Shown here in pieces: positions 31,051 to 40,726 of a stretch of DNA of 64,000 nt. Under the pieces are notes generated by a model. It was not told where the DNA came from. It searched no databases and saw only the letters and a list, made by a program, of their open reading frames with translations. Numbering within the stretch: position 1 is the first letter of the stretch; each line of letters opens with the position of its first letter. The stretch covers positions 1 to 64,000 of IMG/VR virus record IMGVR_UViG_3300009094_001034; one strand, 5' to 3'. The translations under genes were made by a program, and so were the position numbers. Origin of the DNA: a virus.

Positions 31051-32883
31051 CTAGGCGTGTGTGATGTACGCACTCTTCACCCATAGGCGGCGCGTCGTAC
31101 TTCCCGTTTCCGTCGTGAGCGTTGTACGGAAGACGTGCTCGGTCGAGGCCGCGGGAACGTTCGTAGAGTGCGTCGCGACAAGTGTTCCGTTGATGTAGAA
31201 GTTGATGTCGGACGCACCCACCACCATGCGGAAGACGTAGACGGTAGCAGCAGCTGGCGTGATCCCGGTGGCCGTTGTCTGTGCGGTCGTTCCATCCTTC
31301 GAGAAGGCGACGAACTGCGTGTCGCCGGCGACGGCCGGAGAGAAGCGGAACCCACACCCGTGGTTCGATGTGTCGACGTTGTAGGGATTCGACGGCCCGA
31401 GGAAGAGTGGCCACATGCGAAGCCCCGTGACGTCGCTCGCACTTGGTCCGGTCTTCGTCGCAACGGAGACATCCGGCAACTGATCGTGGCGACAGAGCGC
31501 CGACGTTCCGCCCCATGAGATTACGTACCTGTTCCCGTTCGTCGTGCCCGTCTCTTCGGCGAGGTACGTACCGCTGCTGTCGGACGCGGGGTTGTTGCCG
31601 AAGTCCGTTGAGATGCTGGGGGCAGCGGCCCCAACTCCTGTGAAGAGCGTAGCCCCGATGGTCGCGACCTGCCACCTCGCCACATACGCCGTCACGGCAG
31701 GCCCGGACGCAGCATCTGCCCACTTTACGCCCTCCGTGACGGAGCTATCGGAGGTGAGTACCTTTCCGTTCGCACCGACAGCAAGACGCACCGGATTTGT
31801 GCCGTCGTCGACGATGAGATCGCCCTTTGTGGTCGTCGGTGAGAGCGCGGCGAATGCCGCGGCGGCAGTCGTCTGGCCCGTTCCCCCATGCGCGATTGCG
31901 GCCGTGCCGGTGATGTTGGCGGCGGTCCCTGTCGTATCTGCTGCGTTGTTCGGGATGTCGTCCGAGACGAGGGATCGGAAGGTCGGTTGTGCAGCGCTGC
32001 CGCTGGTTGGACCGGCGAAGACTTTATTCGCGGCCTGTGTCGCTTTCGAGACCGCGAGCGTGCCCGAGGATGTGATAGGGCTTCCGCTCACCGAGAACTC
32101 GGACGGAACCGTGAGCGCCACGGACGTCACCGTTCCAACGCCACCGCCTCCGGGCGCGACGAGGTGGCCATCGGCGTCGATGATGGTGTCGATGATGGTT
32201 CCCGAGGAATCCTTCGTCACCATCACGGGCTCCGTCTGGCCGGCGCCGAGATGCGCTTCGAGCGTGGCGTATCCAGATGGAAGCGCGGTGGACTTGGCCT
32301 TGAGAGACGGTCCACCCGCTGCCTCAGCGTTCACTGCTGCACGGTTGAGCGCCGAAGGGCTACCTGCGCCGGAGATGAGCTTCGCGTGCACCGCGTATTT
32401 CGTCGCCTGCGCATCGAGGCCAACGGATGTAACGCTGCTCGGGGCTACAGCGTGGAACGATGTCGGCGCATCCGACTTGAACGCCGTGCTGCCGTTCGAG
32501 AAGTCGTGGGCGTGCACGCCGATGGAGTTCACGCCGAGGTTGTCCCCGTGCAGCTCGATACCCCAGGGGTTCGACGCGCTCCCAGCTCCATGCACCTCGA
32601 CCGTCGAGTCCCCGTTGGCGTTGCGCCACTCGGTGAGGGACGTCGTCTGGCCGTCTGGATCAGCAGGAGCGTGCCGGATGACGAGGGGTGTGTTCGTCCC
32701 GTCTGACGTGATGAGGTTCTGGTCGAGTGTGGTCGGCGTCTTTACGACCGCATCGCCGGTGACCGTCGAAAGATCCACCCACTCCGCGGTGCCGTCGAGC
32801 TGTGATACCGGAATCTGATCAGCGTCGGTCGGCTGATTCGTGGCCTCTGTTCCGTTCCACTTCCGGGCGTCAGACTTCGGCAC
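31051..32883 (-). CDS. Tail fibre / host-recognition protein (610 aa)
   Basis: Low-complexity, Ser/Thr/Ala/Gly-rich fibre. The middle has typical fibre motifs (GTVTSVALTVPSEFSVSG, IAHGGTGQTTAAAAF, SDDIPNN), and the C-terminal ~180 residues form a beta-rich lectin-like knob. GTG start immediately after the tail-tip gene's stop. Probably the receptor-binding fibre. Confidence 0.8.
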   Translation of the reverse strand: MPKSDARKWNGTEATNQPTDADQIPVSQLDGTAEWVDLSTVTGDAVVKTPTTLDQNLITSDGTNTPLVIRHAPADPDGQTTSLTEWRNANGDSTVEVHGAGSASNPWGIELHGDNLGVNSIGVHAHDFSNGSTAFKSDAPTSFHAVAPSSVTSVGLDAQATKYAVHAKLISGAGSPSALNRAAVNAEAAGGPSLKAKSTALPSGYATLEAHLGAGQTEPVMVTKDSSGTIIDTIIDADGHLVAPGGGGVGTVTSVALTVPSEFSVSGSPITSSGTLAVSKATQAANKVFAGPTSGSAAQPTFRSLVSDDIPNNAADTTGTAANITGTAAIAHGGTGQTTAAAAFAALSPTTTKGDLIVDDGTNPVRLAVGANGKVLTSDSSVTEGVKWADAASGPAVTAYVARWQVATIGATLFTGVGAAAPSISTDFGNNPASDSSGTYLAEETGTTNGNRYVISWGGTSALCRHDQLPDVSVATKTGPSASDVTGLRMWPLFLGPSNPYNVDTSNHGCGFRFSPAVAGDTQFVAFSKDGTTAQTTATGITPAAATVYVFRMVVGASDINFYINGTLVATHSTNVPAASTEHVFRTTLTTETGSTTRRLWVKSAYITHA

Positions 32884-32884
32884 G

Positions 32885-34060
32885 TTAGGCGGTGGTCAGG
32901 GATGGGATGGAGCCGTTCGTGGCGGTCGTCATGAACTCCTCGATCTCCCCGATCGACATCCCGAGCGTCCGCGGCCGGCGATACGGACCCGCTCCGAGCG
33001 TGATCCTGGCGCTGTCCGGCGCGTAGTCCACGCGCGTGAGCGAGTAGATCTGTCCTGTGAGCGCGGGTGCGTTGCGAATCTCGACCGTGTCACCAGGCTT
33101 GAGGCGCTCGATGTCGTACCCGTTCGGGTTCGCGGTTCCATCGAGGACCTGCGTCTCGAGCGTGATGGTGGGCTGTTCGTGCGTGGTGAGGTAGGCGTCC
33201 GCGACGGAGGTTGCGGCGCCTTGTGTATCGACGCGGCTGTCCGTCACGATCTCCGCGCGACGGCCGTACGCGAGTTGTGAGGCAGAAGGTTCCGCTGGTC
33301 GTTCCAGCGCGATGGCCGCGAGGTCGGTGTCCGACATGTTCCAGAAGTACACCGCGTTCACCATGTCCGAGATGTCGTCGGTCTTCGAGACACTCTCGAT
33401 CTCGCGCCCGAGCGTCAGGACGTGGCGCTCTCCCGAGTCGAAGTTGCGATAGCGAAACACGCCGCTTGGATCCACGAACCAATAGAAGTTCCCCGGCCCG
33501 ATCTTCTTCACGCGCCGGATCGCATCCAGATACTTCTCCGAGCCGACTTCGATGGAGACCGTCTTCCCAGACGTCTGCATCGTGTCGCTCTCGGCGTGGA
33601 CGCGCGAGAAGGTTCCCATGTGCTGTGTTGCGCGATTCAGGATGTCGGTGAGGATCGTAGTGACGTCGGTCGTCGTCCACGACTTCGCAGGCGCTGTCGC
33701 ATCGTCCTTGTCCATGAAGAAGTCGCGGGCGAGCTGCGACGCGTACGGGGTCACGGAGACATCCACACGGTCTCCCGCGCCCGCGCCGACGGTGCGGTGG
33801 ATGCGTTCGATCCATCCGGCGTGAATCAGGACGCCTTCGGGCGCGTCGTCGTCGATGCAGTACGTCTTCACCTCGAACCCGAGTTGGAGGCCGACGATCA
33901 CATCGTCGAAGCCGGCTGCCAGTTGCAGCTCGAGCGGTCCGATCGATCCGTCGACCTCCATGGAGAACGACGGCTGCGACAGGATCGCGGTGGCCGATTC
34001 CGCACCCCAGGTATCCACGTGGACGGCTCCGTTATAGACGCGGTACAGGTAACGCTTCAC
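32885..34060 (-). CDS. Tail tip / hub protein (391 aa)
   Basis: Beta-rich protein of the phage tail-hub (gp27/Tal N-terminal-like) type: an N-terminal barrel pair (FSMEVDGSIGPLELQL) and a later SKTDDISDMVNAVYFWN segment typical of siphophage tip proteins. It follows the Dit-like protein and precedes the fibre, the usual order. Confidence 0.7.
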   Translation of the reverse strand: MKRYLYRVYNGAVHVDTWGAESATAILSQPSFSMEVDGSIGPLELQLAAGFDDVIVGLQLGFEVKTYCIDDDAPEGVLIHAGWIERIHRTVGAGAGDRVDVSVTPYASQLARDFFMDKDDATAPAKSWTTTDVTTILTDILNRATQHMGTFSRVHAESDTMQTSGKTVSIEVGSEKYLDAIRRVKKIGPGNFYWFVDPSGVFRYRNFDSGERHVLTLGREIESVSKTDDISDMVNAVYFWNMSDTDLAAIALERPAEPSASQLAYGRRAEIVTDSRVDTQGAATSVADAYLTTHEQPTITLETQVLDGTANPNGYDIERLKPGDTVEIRNAPALTGQIYSLTRVDYAPDSARITLGAGPYRRPRTLGMSIGEIEEFMTTATNGSIPSLTTA

Positions 34061-34063
34061 GAG

Positions 34064-36424
34064 CTAGAGGTAGGTGGGTTGGGTGGCATCGAGCACGGAC
34101 CACGGCGTGCTCGTGTCCGACGTCGGATTGTTGCCTTCAAAGACCGCGTAACCGTAGTTGGATGACGTGCTCCACGTACCGGAGCTCGCCGCGGACGTCT
34201 TGAGCGTGAGCTTCCCGCCGGACCCGGACCCATACGGGATGCGCCACGTCTGGAAGAGCGTCCCACCCGTGGAGGCTTCGAAGACGAGCGCGTACGTGGT
34301 CGACGCGGACACCGGGATGTCAGCGGCCCAAGGGATCTCGATGGGGGTGAGCGATCCGTTGTACCCCTCCGCCGCGGTGCCGGTGATGTAGGAGCGGATG
34401 TCTTCCTTCGCGATCGTTACCCGCGCATCGTTCCCGTTGATGTCGTCCACGATCGTCGATGTTGGGTTGCCGCCCGACGTCGTGCGGAGACTCACGATGA
34501 AGTCTCCCGTGGAGAGGGTTCCGTCCGACAGCAGCCCGGGAATGCGTGCAACGTAGATGAGCGTGCCGCGCTGCCGGATGTAGGTGTTCGCGCCCGAGGA
34601 GAACGTGAGCGCGGCGCGGATGCCGTCCGCGCCTCCCGTCCCGCCACCGACCGCCTGGTAGTCCGTGATGGAGTCAGTGTCGTAGAAGCTGTAGGCGCCG
34701 ATGAACGACGCGGGCATGTAGACGGCTGCGGTCGCAACGCCGGACGTGAAGCGTGGGAAGCTGCCACGGGTCGCTCGCACGTCGTCGCCGGACACCGTGA
34801 TCGTGCCGGAGTCGACGACGAGTTTCGTCGTGCTGTTCGGGTGCACGTCTGCGGTGAGGAGCGAGGACCGCCCCGTGGTCGCATCGATCACTTCGAGGTG
34901 CGCGCAGGAAAGTGCGGAGAGGTCCGACCAGAGACCCAAGTAGCCGGCGGCGGTGCGTGGCGTGGCCCCCGATGCGAAGAGCGTCCAATCATCATCCGCG
35001 GTGCGCTTGTAGTAAGCGCGAAGCTGTGATCCGGTGAACCGGAGGCGGAGCCACACCCAGCCATCGAGATCCGTCACCGCGAGAGTCCGGTAGAAGCGGT
35101 CGTCATCGCGCACGGTGACGGCGTTCGGCGCGAGTTCCATGCGGACGTGCGCCGTGTCGGTGGGACTCGATGCGTTCACGCACCGAGCGATGATGCCGAC
35201 GCTGCCGGAGCTCGGCTTCTTGAGATAGGCGATGATCTCGCCGTCGCGGACGGTCGTGTTGGTGACGATGGCGGTGGCATCCGTCGCCGCGGCGTTCGTT
35301 TGCTTGAACGCTTTCAGGTACGCATCGGACGCGGCGATGTCGAACGTCCCGTCCTGCAGCGTGTACACCGCTTGCGCTGCGGCGATGTTCGCGTAGGACG
35401 CGAACGTGTCGGTGAAGTGATCCGCGACGCAGATGCGCGCCGGGTTCATCGTGCCTCGGTTGATGTGAAGCTGGACACCCTGCGGTCCTGAGCCGGCGAG
35501 GTGGAGCGGCACGAACTGGTGTGCGAGCGTCGATGTTGGGAGTGTGCGGCGGGTCGTCGAGAGTGATGCTCCGGCGCCTTCGGCGCACGTGAGTGAGAGG
35601 TGGAAGCGGCACCATGTGTTGTGGAAGTGCTCGCGCGGAAGATCGAGCGGCGCGGAGATGGTCACGTCGTACGCGCGATCATCGGCCGTCGTGACGACGC
35701 GCAGGTCATCGAAGGTGACATCGACCGCGGTCGCGTTCGATCCCGTGACGGTGAGTGAGATCGAGGTGATGGAGGAGAGCGACGGTGCGCCCGTTGCAGT
35801 CATCGCGCTGATGACTGCCGAGAGATCGTTCGCGCCCGTGGTGAAACCCGAGCTCCACGTCTGCACGTAGGTGTTGCCAGGAGACGTCTGGAGCGTGAGC
35901 GCGATGGACGTGAGGAAGGATGCATTCGAGATGTACGCCCGGAGCTTCGCTGTGTCGGACGTGGCGAACGAGGAGAGGTCATGCGTTGCGGTCCACGTCG
36001 TGGTCTGCGCGCCGGTCCCTGTTGAAGCGGACACTTTGCGCCCGCGCGTGCCGTAGCTGTAGTTCGTCGCGTCGACGGACCCGCCGCTCCACGCCTCGCC
36101 CTCTTCGAAGGTCGCTGTGCGGCGTTCAAGCGTCCCGTAGTCCGTGATCACGAGCTGACCTTGTGAGACTGCGAAGAGCTGCTTGAAGGCGTCGAGCTTC
36201 TGTTCGAAGTCGGCCATCGATGTCCCAACAATGGCGCCGTCGAGTGTGATCGGTTTGCCTCGGAAGCGCTGCTGGTGAAAGGCCGTGCCGTCGCCTCGCG
36301 CGATGGGGGATGCGGCGTACTCCACCTCCGGTGAGCTGTCGTGCTGGATGCGCGACACGATGATGCCGCTCGTGCCGTCGAACGTGTTGATAATCGATCC
36401 GTTGTAAGAGTACGTGCGGCTCAT
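34064..36424 (-). CDS. Distal-tail (Dit-like) protein with carbohydrate-binding inserts (786 aa)
   Basis: The N-terminal ~120 residues look like a Dit/phage-tail-family domain (SGIIVSRIQHDSSPEVEY, QRFRGKPITLDGAIVG). The rest is unusually long for Dit and contains jelly-roll or concanavalin-like regions (RTLAVTDLDGWVWLRLRF, YYKRTADDDWTLFASG) that probably bind surface sugars. Directly downstream of the tape measure, as expected. Leader TAACCACCCGCC. Confidence 0.72.
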   Translation of the reverse strand: MSRTYSYNGSIINTFDGTSGIIVSRIQHDSSPEVEYAASPIARGDGTAFHQQRFRGKPITLDGAIVGTSMADFEQKLDAFKQLFAVSQGQLVITDYGTLERRTATFEEGEAWSGGSVDATNYSYGTRGRKVSASTGTGAQTTTWTATHDLSSFATSDTAKLRAYISNASFLTSIALTLQTSPGNTYVQTWSSGFTTGANDLSAVISAMTATGAPSLSSITSISLTVTGSNATAVDVTFDDLRVVTTADDRAYDVTISAPLDLPREHFHNTWCRFHLSLTCAEGAGASLSTTRRTLPTSTLAHQFVPLHLAGSGPQGVQLHINRGTMNPARICVADHFTDTFASYANIAAAQAVYTLQDGTFDIAASDAYLKAFKQTNAAATDATAIVTNTTVRDGEIIAYLKKPSSGSVGIIARCVNASSPTDTAHVRMELAPNAVTVRDDDRFYRTLAVTDLDGWVWLRLRFTGSQLRAYYKRTADDDWTLFASGATPRTAAGYLGLWSDLSALSCAHLEVIDATTGRSSLLTADVHPNSTTKLVVDSGTITVSGDDVRATRGSFPRFTSGVATAAVYMPASFIGAYSFYDTDSITDYQAVGGGTGGADGIRAALTFSSGANTYIRQRGTLIYVARIPGLLSDGTLSTGDFIVSLRTTSGGNPTSTIVDDINGNDARVTIAKEDIRSYITGTAAEGYNGSLTPIEIPWAADIPVSASTTYALVFEASTGGTLFQTWRIPYGSGSGGKLTLKTSAASSGTWSTSSNYGYAVFEGNNPTSDTSTPWSVLDATQPTYL

Positions 36425-36433
36425 GGCGGGTGG

Positions 36434-39400
36434 TTAGGCGGGAAGTCCGGTGCGGACGCGGCGAAGTTCGTTGGCCAGCGCACGCGAGACACGCTCCTGG
36501 ATCGCGTGGAGGTCGTGTTCCGAACGGATCACGGGGTTGTGGATGTTCACGATCGTCGTTCCACCGCCGTTTGCGCGATGGCGCGGATCATCGCGACGCA
36601 GCACCTCTTCGCCAGGCGTGAGCATCGCGGGAACCGTGTCTCGGTATCCGATGCCGGGGACGACCCCGCCGCGAGCAAAGTGGTTAAAGTCGAAGGTCTC
36701 CCGTGCCCACAGGTCGGCACCTTGCGCAGCGAGCTTCCACCCGCTACTACCCCAGTCGGCGCCCTTGATCTTGTCGATGAAGCCATTCGCGGCATTAACC
36801 GTTACCTCGCCAGCCTTGATCTGGACGTTCTGGGCTTCGGCTTGAATGACCTGGGCACGACCCCACGGCGTGCCCAGGACATTGCTGGCCCCATCTTCTG
36901 CAGCATTCATGTCGTCGAATGCCTTCTTCAAGTCGTTCAGGTCTTTGATGCGCTCGTTGTTCGGACCGAGGAGCGACACGAGCATCGAGCCAGCGCGCTG
37001 CCCCATGAAGTCGAAGGAGTCGGCGACCGTCCAATTGGATGACGCCATCTCGTTCAGGATGGCGATCTGGCTCTTCAACGGCTTCTCCATTCCCTCGAAC
37101 CGGAGTTCCAGCTTGGAGATCGAATCCTTCAAGAACTCGGACGACTCGGTAGCGTTGTCTTGCTTCTCCTTGTAGGCATCCATCGTCTCGCTGGCGTCCT
37201 TGATCGCATCGTCGTAGCCGCGAACAACCGCTTTCTGGTCGTCTTGGGCCGATTCAAGCTCTCCCACCCTCGCAGCAAAGAGTCGGCCCTCAGCGCCGAG
37301 ACCAGGCAGCCTGCCAAGGATTGCGGCGGCGGATTGTTCGGGTGCGGTGATTCCAGCCGCTTCGGCCGCTGCTCGCTGCGCCTTCTTGATCGCGAGGAGG
37401 TCGTCACCGTACGTGACATCACGCTCCAGTCCCTTCGCTTGGGCGGCGCGTCGGAGGGCATCCACGCGCTGCTTCCCCCCTGCCTCTCGCTCCTGAGCTG
37501 CGGCGAGCTGCGGCCCGAGCCGCTGGGCCTCGGCGATCGCGTCCTGCACGTTCATGGGTGTGCCGCCGGCCTTGAGGGCGTCGTCGATGCCGCGTCGTGC
37601 GGGATCGAAGGCGAGATCCTTTTCGAGGTTCACGATCGAGAACTCGCGCTGCAGTCCGGCGATGCGACGAGAGAGCGCGTTCTGTTCGAAGAGCTGGTGC
37701 GGCGCGAGCTTCAGCTTCTCAAGCTCGAACCGCTTCATCTGCTGCTGGATCTGGAACGCGCGATCGTTGTAGGCGCGTTCGCCCACGAGTTCCGCGCTCT
37801 TCAACTCCTGGAGCCGCGTCTTCAGCTCGGAGGCCGTGCCCGCGGAGTGCTTCAGTGAATCGCCGAACTTCGCGCCAGCCTCGGCGCTGCGGAGCAACTG
37901 CAGTTCCTCGCGCTTCGCCGCCATTTCGAGCCGGGCAACTTCGTCATCAAACGCATCCATGCCGGAGATGCGCGGATTCGCAAGTTGTTGGATCTCGTTG
38001 CGGACATCGCCAAGGTGCGCCTTCGTCGCCTGCAGCGCTGCCGTCGTTTCCTCGAGCTGATCCCTGAACGCACCCTGCTGATCTTTCAGATCATCGACGT
38101 CTCCAGCTGCTGCCTTCGCGAGCGCGCCGTACGACCGCATCTCAGCGCTCGCGTGCGCCTGTTCGCGATCGAGGTCGACAAGCTGTTGCTGCATTTCCTG
38201 CGTCGCTCGGGCGTTCTCTTGCATGTTCCGGAGCGTCGATCCGATCTCCGATCCAACCGTCGATGCCGCGCGCCCGAGCGAGCCAGGGACCTGTCCGCCG
38301 AACCTCCCGATGGTGTCCGCTGCACCGATGCCGGCGTCGAAGGATTCCGGGGTCTGGTAAATATTCACGCCGCGCCGAGCAAGGGTCGCGAGCTCCGAGG
38401 CCTTCGGGGCGTTGATCGCGCTGAAGAAGCGGCGCTGGAAGGTCGCAGGGCGGTCCCCCGAGACGCCGAGCGCCTTGAGCCGGGCCAGCACCGCAATGTA
38501 GTCCTCATACGCAGTCCCAGAGGCTTTGGCTGTCGATCCCGCGTCCCGCAGCGCCACCTGCATCTCTTGGGCGGTGAGGCCCGTTTCGCGGAAGGCCACG
38601 GTGACGGCGTTTGCCATGCGCTCCGTCTCCGAGAGAGGAAGATTGAACTGGTCCATCGACTCGGCGACGGTGTCCGCAACGTCACCCAGATCCTGCATCG
38701 TCGCAGTGGCCGCAAGGAGGATCGGCGAGAGGTTCTCCTTGGTCATCTGCGCGACGTCGAAGCCGGAGTCGCGGAACTTCTCAATGGCGTTGATCGTCTC
38801 GTCGGCGTTGAAGATCGTGCCCTTCGAAGCGCCGAACGAGAGGTCCGAAAGGAATGCTCGCGCGCCGCCGAAGCCACCCTTGTGCTCCTGGATCGACATC
38901 GCGACCTGCGAGAGGTCCTTGTCGAAGGTCAGTCCTTCCGAAACGGTGTCCTTCAGGAGTTGCCAGCTCTTGTAGAGGATTGCGACGCCCCCGGCGACAC
39001 GCGTGAGAGTGCCGAGCATGGACTCCTGCTTCGCTTCGGCGCCCTGCGAAGCCGTATTCACCTGATCAAGTGCGGTGCGGAAGTGCCCGAGCTCGTCCTT
39101 CGTCGCGCGATAGACCGACTGCAGTTCGCGAACGGTGGTGCCCTGCGTCTTCGCGGAAATCGCGAACGCATCGACGCCGGTCTTCGCGTCGGACATCGCG
39201 GCGCGCACTTGAAGCGTGGCCTGCGCAAACTCCTTCCCGGTGACGCCGTTGGCACGCAGTTGCTGCTCGGCCATCTTGAGCTGGTTCTGCATGGCCGTGA
39301 AGTTGCCCTTCAACTCCGCGGCGGACTTCGCGATCTCATCTTGGGAACCCTCGGCGGTCTTGAAGAGCTGGCGGAGGGTTTGGTTCAGCTTCTCAACCGC

Positions 39401-39451
39401 GGCGGTGTCTGCCGCGGTGCCGATCGTGATGGTCTTCTTGATCGCCGCCAT
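36434..39451 (-). CDS. Tail tape-measure protein (1005 aa)
   Basis: Long, mostly helical protein with an N-terminal coiled coil, a TP901-type core domain (about 190-330, VAMSIQEHKGGFGGAR ... TAQEMQVALRDAGSTA), a long central coiled coil and a C-terminal structured end (PAMLTPGEEVLRRDD). It fixes tail length and is ejected ahead of the DNA. The length implies a tail of roughly 150 nm (inference). It overlaps the upstream gene by one base. Confidence 0.93.
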   Translation of the reverse strand: MAAIKKTITIGTAADTAAVEKLNQTLRQLFKTAEGSQDEIAKSAAELKGNFTAMQNQLKMAEQQLRANGVTGKEFAQATLQVRAAMSDAKTGVDAFAISAKTQGTTVRELQSVYRATKDELGHFRTALDQVNTASQGAEAKQESMLGTLTRVAGGVAILYKSWQLLKDTVSEGLTFDKDLSQVAMSIQEHKGGFGGARAFLSDLSFGASKGTIFNADETINAIEKFRDSGFDVAQMTKENLSPILLAATATMQDLGDVADTVAESMDQFNLPLSETERMANAVTVAFRETGLTAQEMQVALRDAGSTAKASGTAYEDYIAVLARLKALGVSGDRPATFQRRFFSAINAPKASELATLARRGVNIYQTPESFDAGIGAADTIGRFGGQVPGSLGRAASTVGSEIGSTLRNMQENARATQEMQQQLVDLDREQAHASAEMRSYGALAKAAAGDVDDLKDQQGAFRDQLEETTAALQATKAHLGDVRNEIQQLANPRISGMDAFDDEVARLEMAAKREELQLLRSAEAGAKFGDSLKHSAGTASELKTRLQELKSAELVGERAYNDRAFQIQQQMKRFELEKLKLAPHQLFEQNALSRRIAGLQREFSIVNLEKDLAFDPARRGIDDALKAGGTPMNVQDAIAEAQRLGPQLAAAQEREAGGKQRVDALRRAAQAKGLERDVTYGDDLLAIKKAQRAAAEAAGITAPEQSAAAILGRLPGLGAEGRLFAARVGELESAQDDQKAVVRGYDDAIKDASETMDAYKEKQDNATESSEFLKDSISKLELRFEGMEKPLKSQIAILNEMASSNWTVADSFDFMGQRAGSMLVSLLGPNNERIKDLNDLKKAFDDMNAAEDGASNVLGTPWGRAQVIQAEAQNVQIKAGEVTVNAANGFIDKIKGADWGSSGWKLAAQGADLWARETFDFNHFARGGVVPGIGYRDTVPAMLTPGEEVLRRDDPRHRANGGGTTIVNIHNPVIRSEHDLHAIQERVSRALANELRRVRTGLPA

Positions 39452-40065
39452 CAGCCGAGGACGGTGGAAACGACTCGCTCAAGGACCGACGTCATCACCT
39501 CCTCGGCGTCATCGAACACGGAGGCCGTGCTGCGCTCGAACCAGTGCTGCGCGGGAATGCCGCGCTGGTTTCCAGGTGCGCGCTTCGTGGAGTGCTCATA
39601 CCCCAGTTCATCCACGGCATGGTTCTGCGTTCCGACTTCGGTGAACCAGGCGTAGTTGTAGCGTTCCTTCCCGCGTGCGTGGGCGAGGACGCGAGCGACC
39701 ATCTGGCGCTTCTCGCGCTGGAGCTTGTCGGCGCGGATGCCGTAATCCCGCAGCAGTCCCGAATCCACCGGCGATGCGGCGCGCGCGTTCTCCGCCGCAT
39801 CGGCGGCAATCTCCTGCATGCGGTTGGCGAGCGCATCACCGACGACCGATCCTTCACTCACGTCGTCGATGGCGGCGTCGAGCCGATGCACCCGCACAAT
39901 CAGGTCATCGAGCGATAGGGTGTCTGCGGTGAGGAACCCCATGCCCTGCGTCATCGTCTGGCGCAGTTGCATGAGCGACGCGCCGTAGCGCTGGAGCCCG
40001 CGGGCATCAGCGTCTGCGACCTCCACGGTCAGCTCTGCGTCGATGGCGTCGTAGATGGCCTGCAT
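39451..40065 (-). CDS. HK97 gp10-like tail/connector protein (204 aa)
   Basis: Helical N-terminus, then ANRMQEIAADAAENARAASP and VDSGLLRDYGIRA, then EVGTQNHAVDE and PAQHWFERS, matching the HK97-gp10/tail-completion family pattern (AxxxAP.dTG.L..s...PFL). Its place between the tail chaperones and the tape measure is unusual, since such proteins usually precede the tail tube. Confidence 0.6.
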   Translation of the reverse strand: MQAIYDAIDAELTVEVADADARGLQRYGASLMQLRQTMTQGMGFLTADTLSLDDLIVRVHRLDAAIDDVSEGSVVGDALANRMQEIAADAAENARAASPVDSGLLRDYGIRADKLQREKRQMVARVLAHARGKERYNYAWFTEVGTQNHAVDELGYEHSTKRAPGNQRGIPAQHWFERSTASVFDDAEEVMTSVLERVVSTVLG

Positions 40066-40079
40066 GAATGGGGATGTGG

Positions 40080-40319
40080 CTATCGGGGGGAGCGGCGCGC
40101 GAGCGCTGCAAGTGCGGCAAGTGCGGCTTCTCGGGACGGCGGTGCGGTACCTTCACTCTGGGGCCGGTTCGCGCTCTCGGCAATCAGCACCGCTCGCAAT
40201 GCGGCGACGACTTCGACGGGCAGCGCGAGCACGCCGGCGCCGTAGCGATCGACGAGTCGCGCCGCTTCCACGGCCGGGTGGTACGTGCCCTCCCGGACCG
40301 CGGCGTCGATCGCTAGTCT
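40080..40319 (-). CDS. Tail assembly chaperone extension (gpT-like), made by -1 frameshift
   Basis: This frame has no proper start of its own but continues the upstream chaperone after a -1 slip at 40319-40325. The added 79 residues (RLAIDAAVREGTYHPAVEA onward) are helical with an Ala/Leu-rich end. This is the gpG-gpGT arrangement conserved in long-tailed phages; the fusion recruits tape measure to the growing tube. Confidence 0.82.
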   Translation of the reverse strand, partial: RLAIDAAVREGTYHPAVEAARLVDRYGAGVLALPVEVVAALRAVLIAESANRPQSEGTAPPSREAALAALAALARRSPR

Positions 40320-40687
40320 TTTGGGTCCTCCGCGTTGCGAAGGGATGCGCTTACCGTGTCGTAGAGCGATGAGCAGGCCGTCACGAGTACCTTAACGTCG
40401 GTGATGGGCAGACGGTTGATCGTCGTCTCGTTCAGCGGCACATTCGAACCGTCCGGGTTCTTCCACGTCCACTCCTTCGGCACGGAGCGGAGGATGGCGG
40501 ATTTCTTCGTCACACCGTAGCTGAACGGGATCTCCACGGTGCCATCGGCGCTGGGCCGGATCCCCAGGGAATCGAGCTTCTCCATGAGCGTCTGCTCCAC
40601 GGCGACGTGGTCGAGATAGTCGACGCGGAGCGTGACGTCGATCTTCTGTGCGGGCAGGTGGACGGTGGTCTCGTTTACGGAGGCCAT
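40313..40687 (-). CDS. Tail assembly chaperone (gpG-like, 124 aa)
   Basis: Zero-frame product, located between the tail tube and tape measure. It ends NAEDPKD* with the slippery heptamer in its last codons. Beta-rich N-terminus, helical C-terminus. Leader TTCACCCATTCCTCATC, no Shine-Dalgarno. The identity rests on position plus the frameshift. Confidence 0.82.
   Translation of the reverse strand: MASVNETTVHLPAQKIDVTLRVDYLDHVAVEQTLMEKLDSLGIRPSADGTVEIPFSYGVTKKSAILRSVPKEWTWKNPDGSNVPLNETTINRLPITDVKVLVTACSSLYDTVSASLRNAEDPKD
40319..40325 (-). promoter_or_regulatory. Programmed -1 frameshift site CCCAAAA
   Basis: On the minus strand the codons GAC CCA AAA GAC TAG place a C-CCA-AAA slippery heptamer two codons before the stop. 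A -1 slip enters the frame of the gpT-like extension, which stays open to 40080. Confidence 0.85.
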
Positions 40688-40726
40688 GATGAGGAATGGG
40701 TGAATAGTGGATTGCGGGGGATGCCG

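Noticed and set aside
31544-32818. 424-aa plus-strand ORF opposite the tail fibre
   Set aside because: Mirror of the fibre gene's GC-rich codons; no start signal or domain.
40080-40271. Independent 63-aa gene
   Set aside because: Its frame continues the upstream chaperone gene through a canonical CCCAAAA -1 site, so it is the gpT-like extension, not a separate gene.
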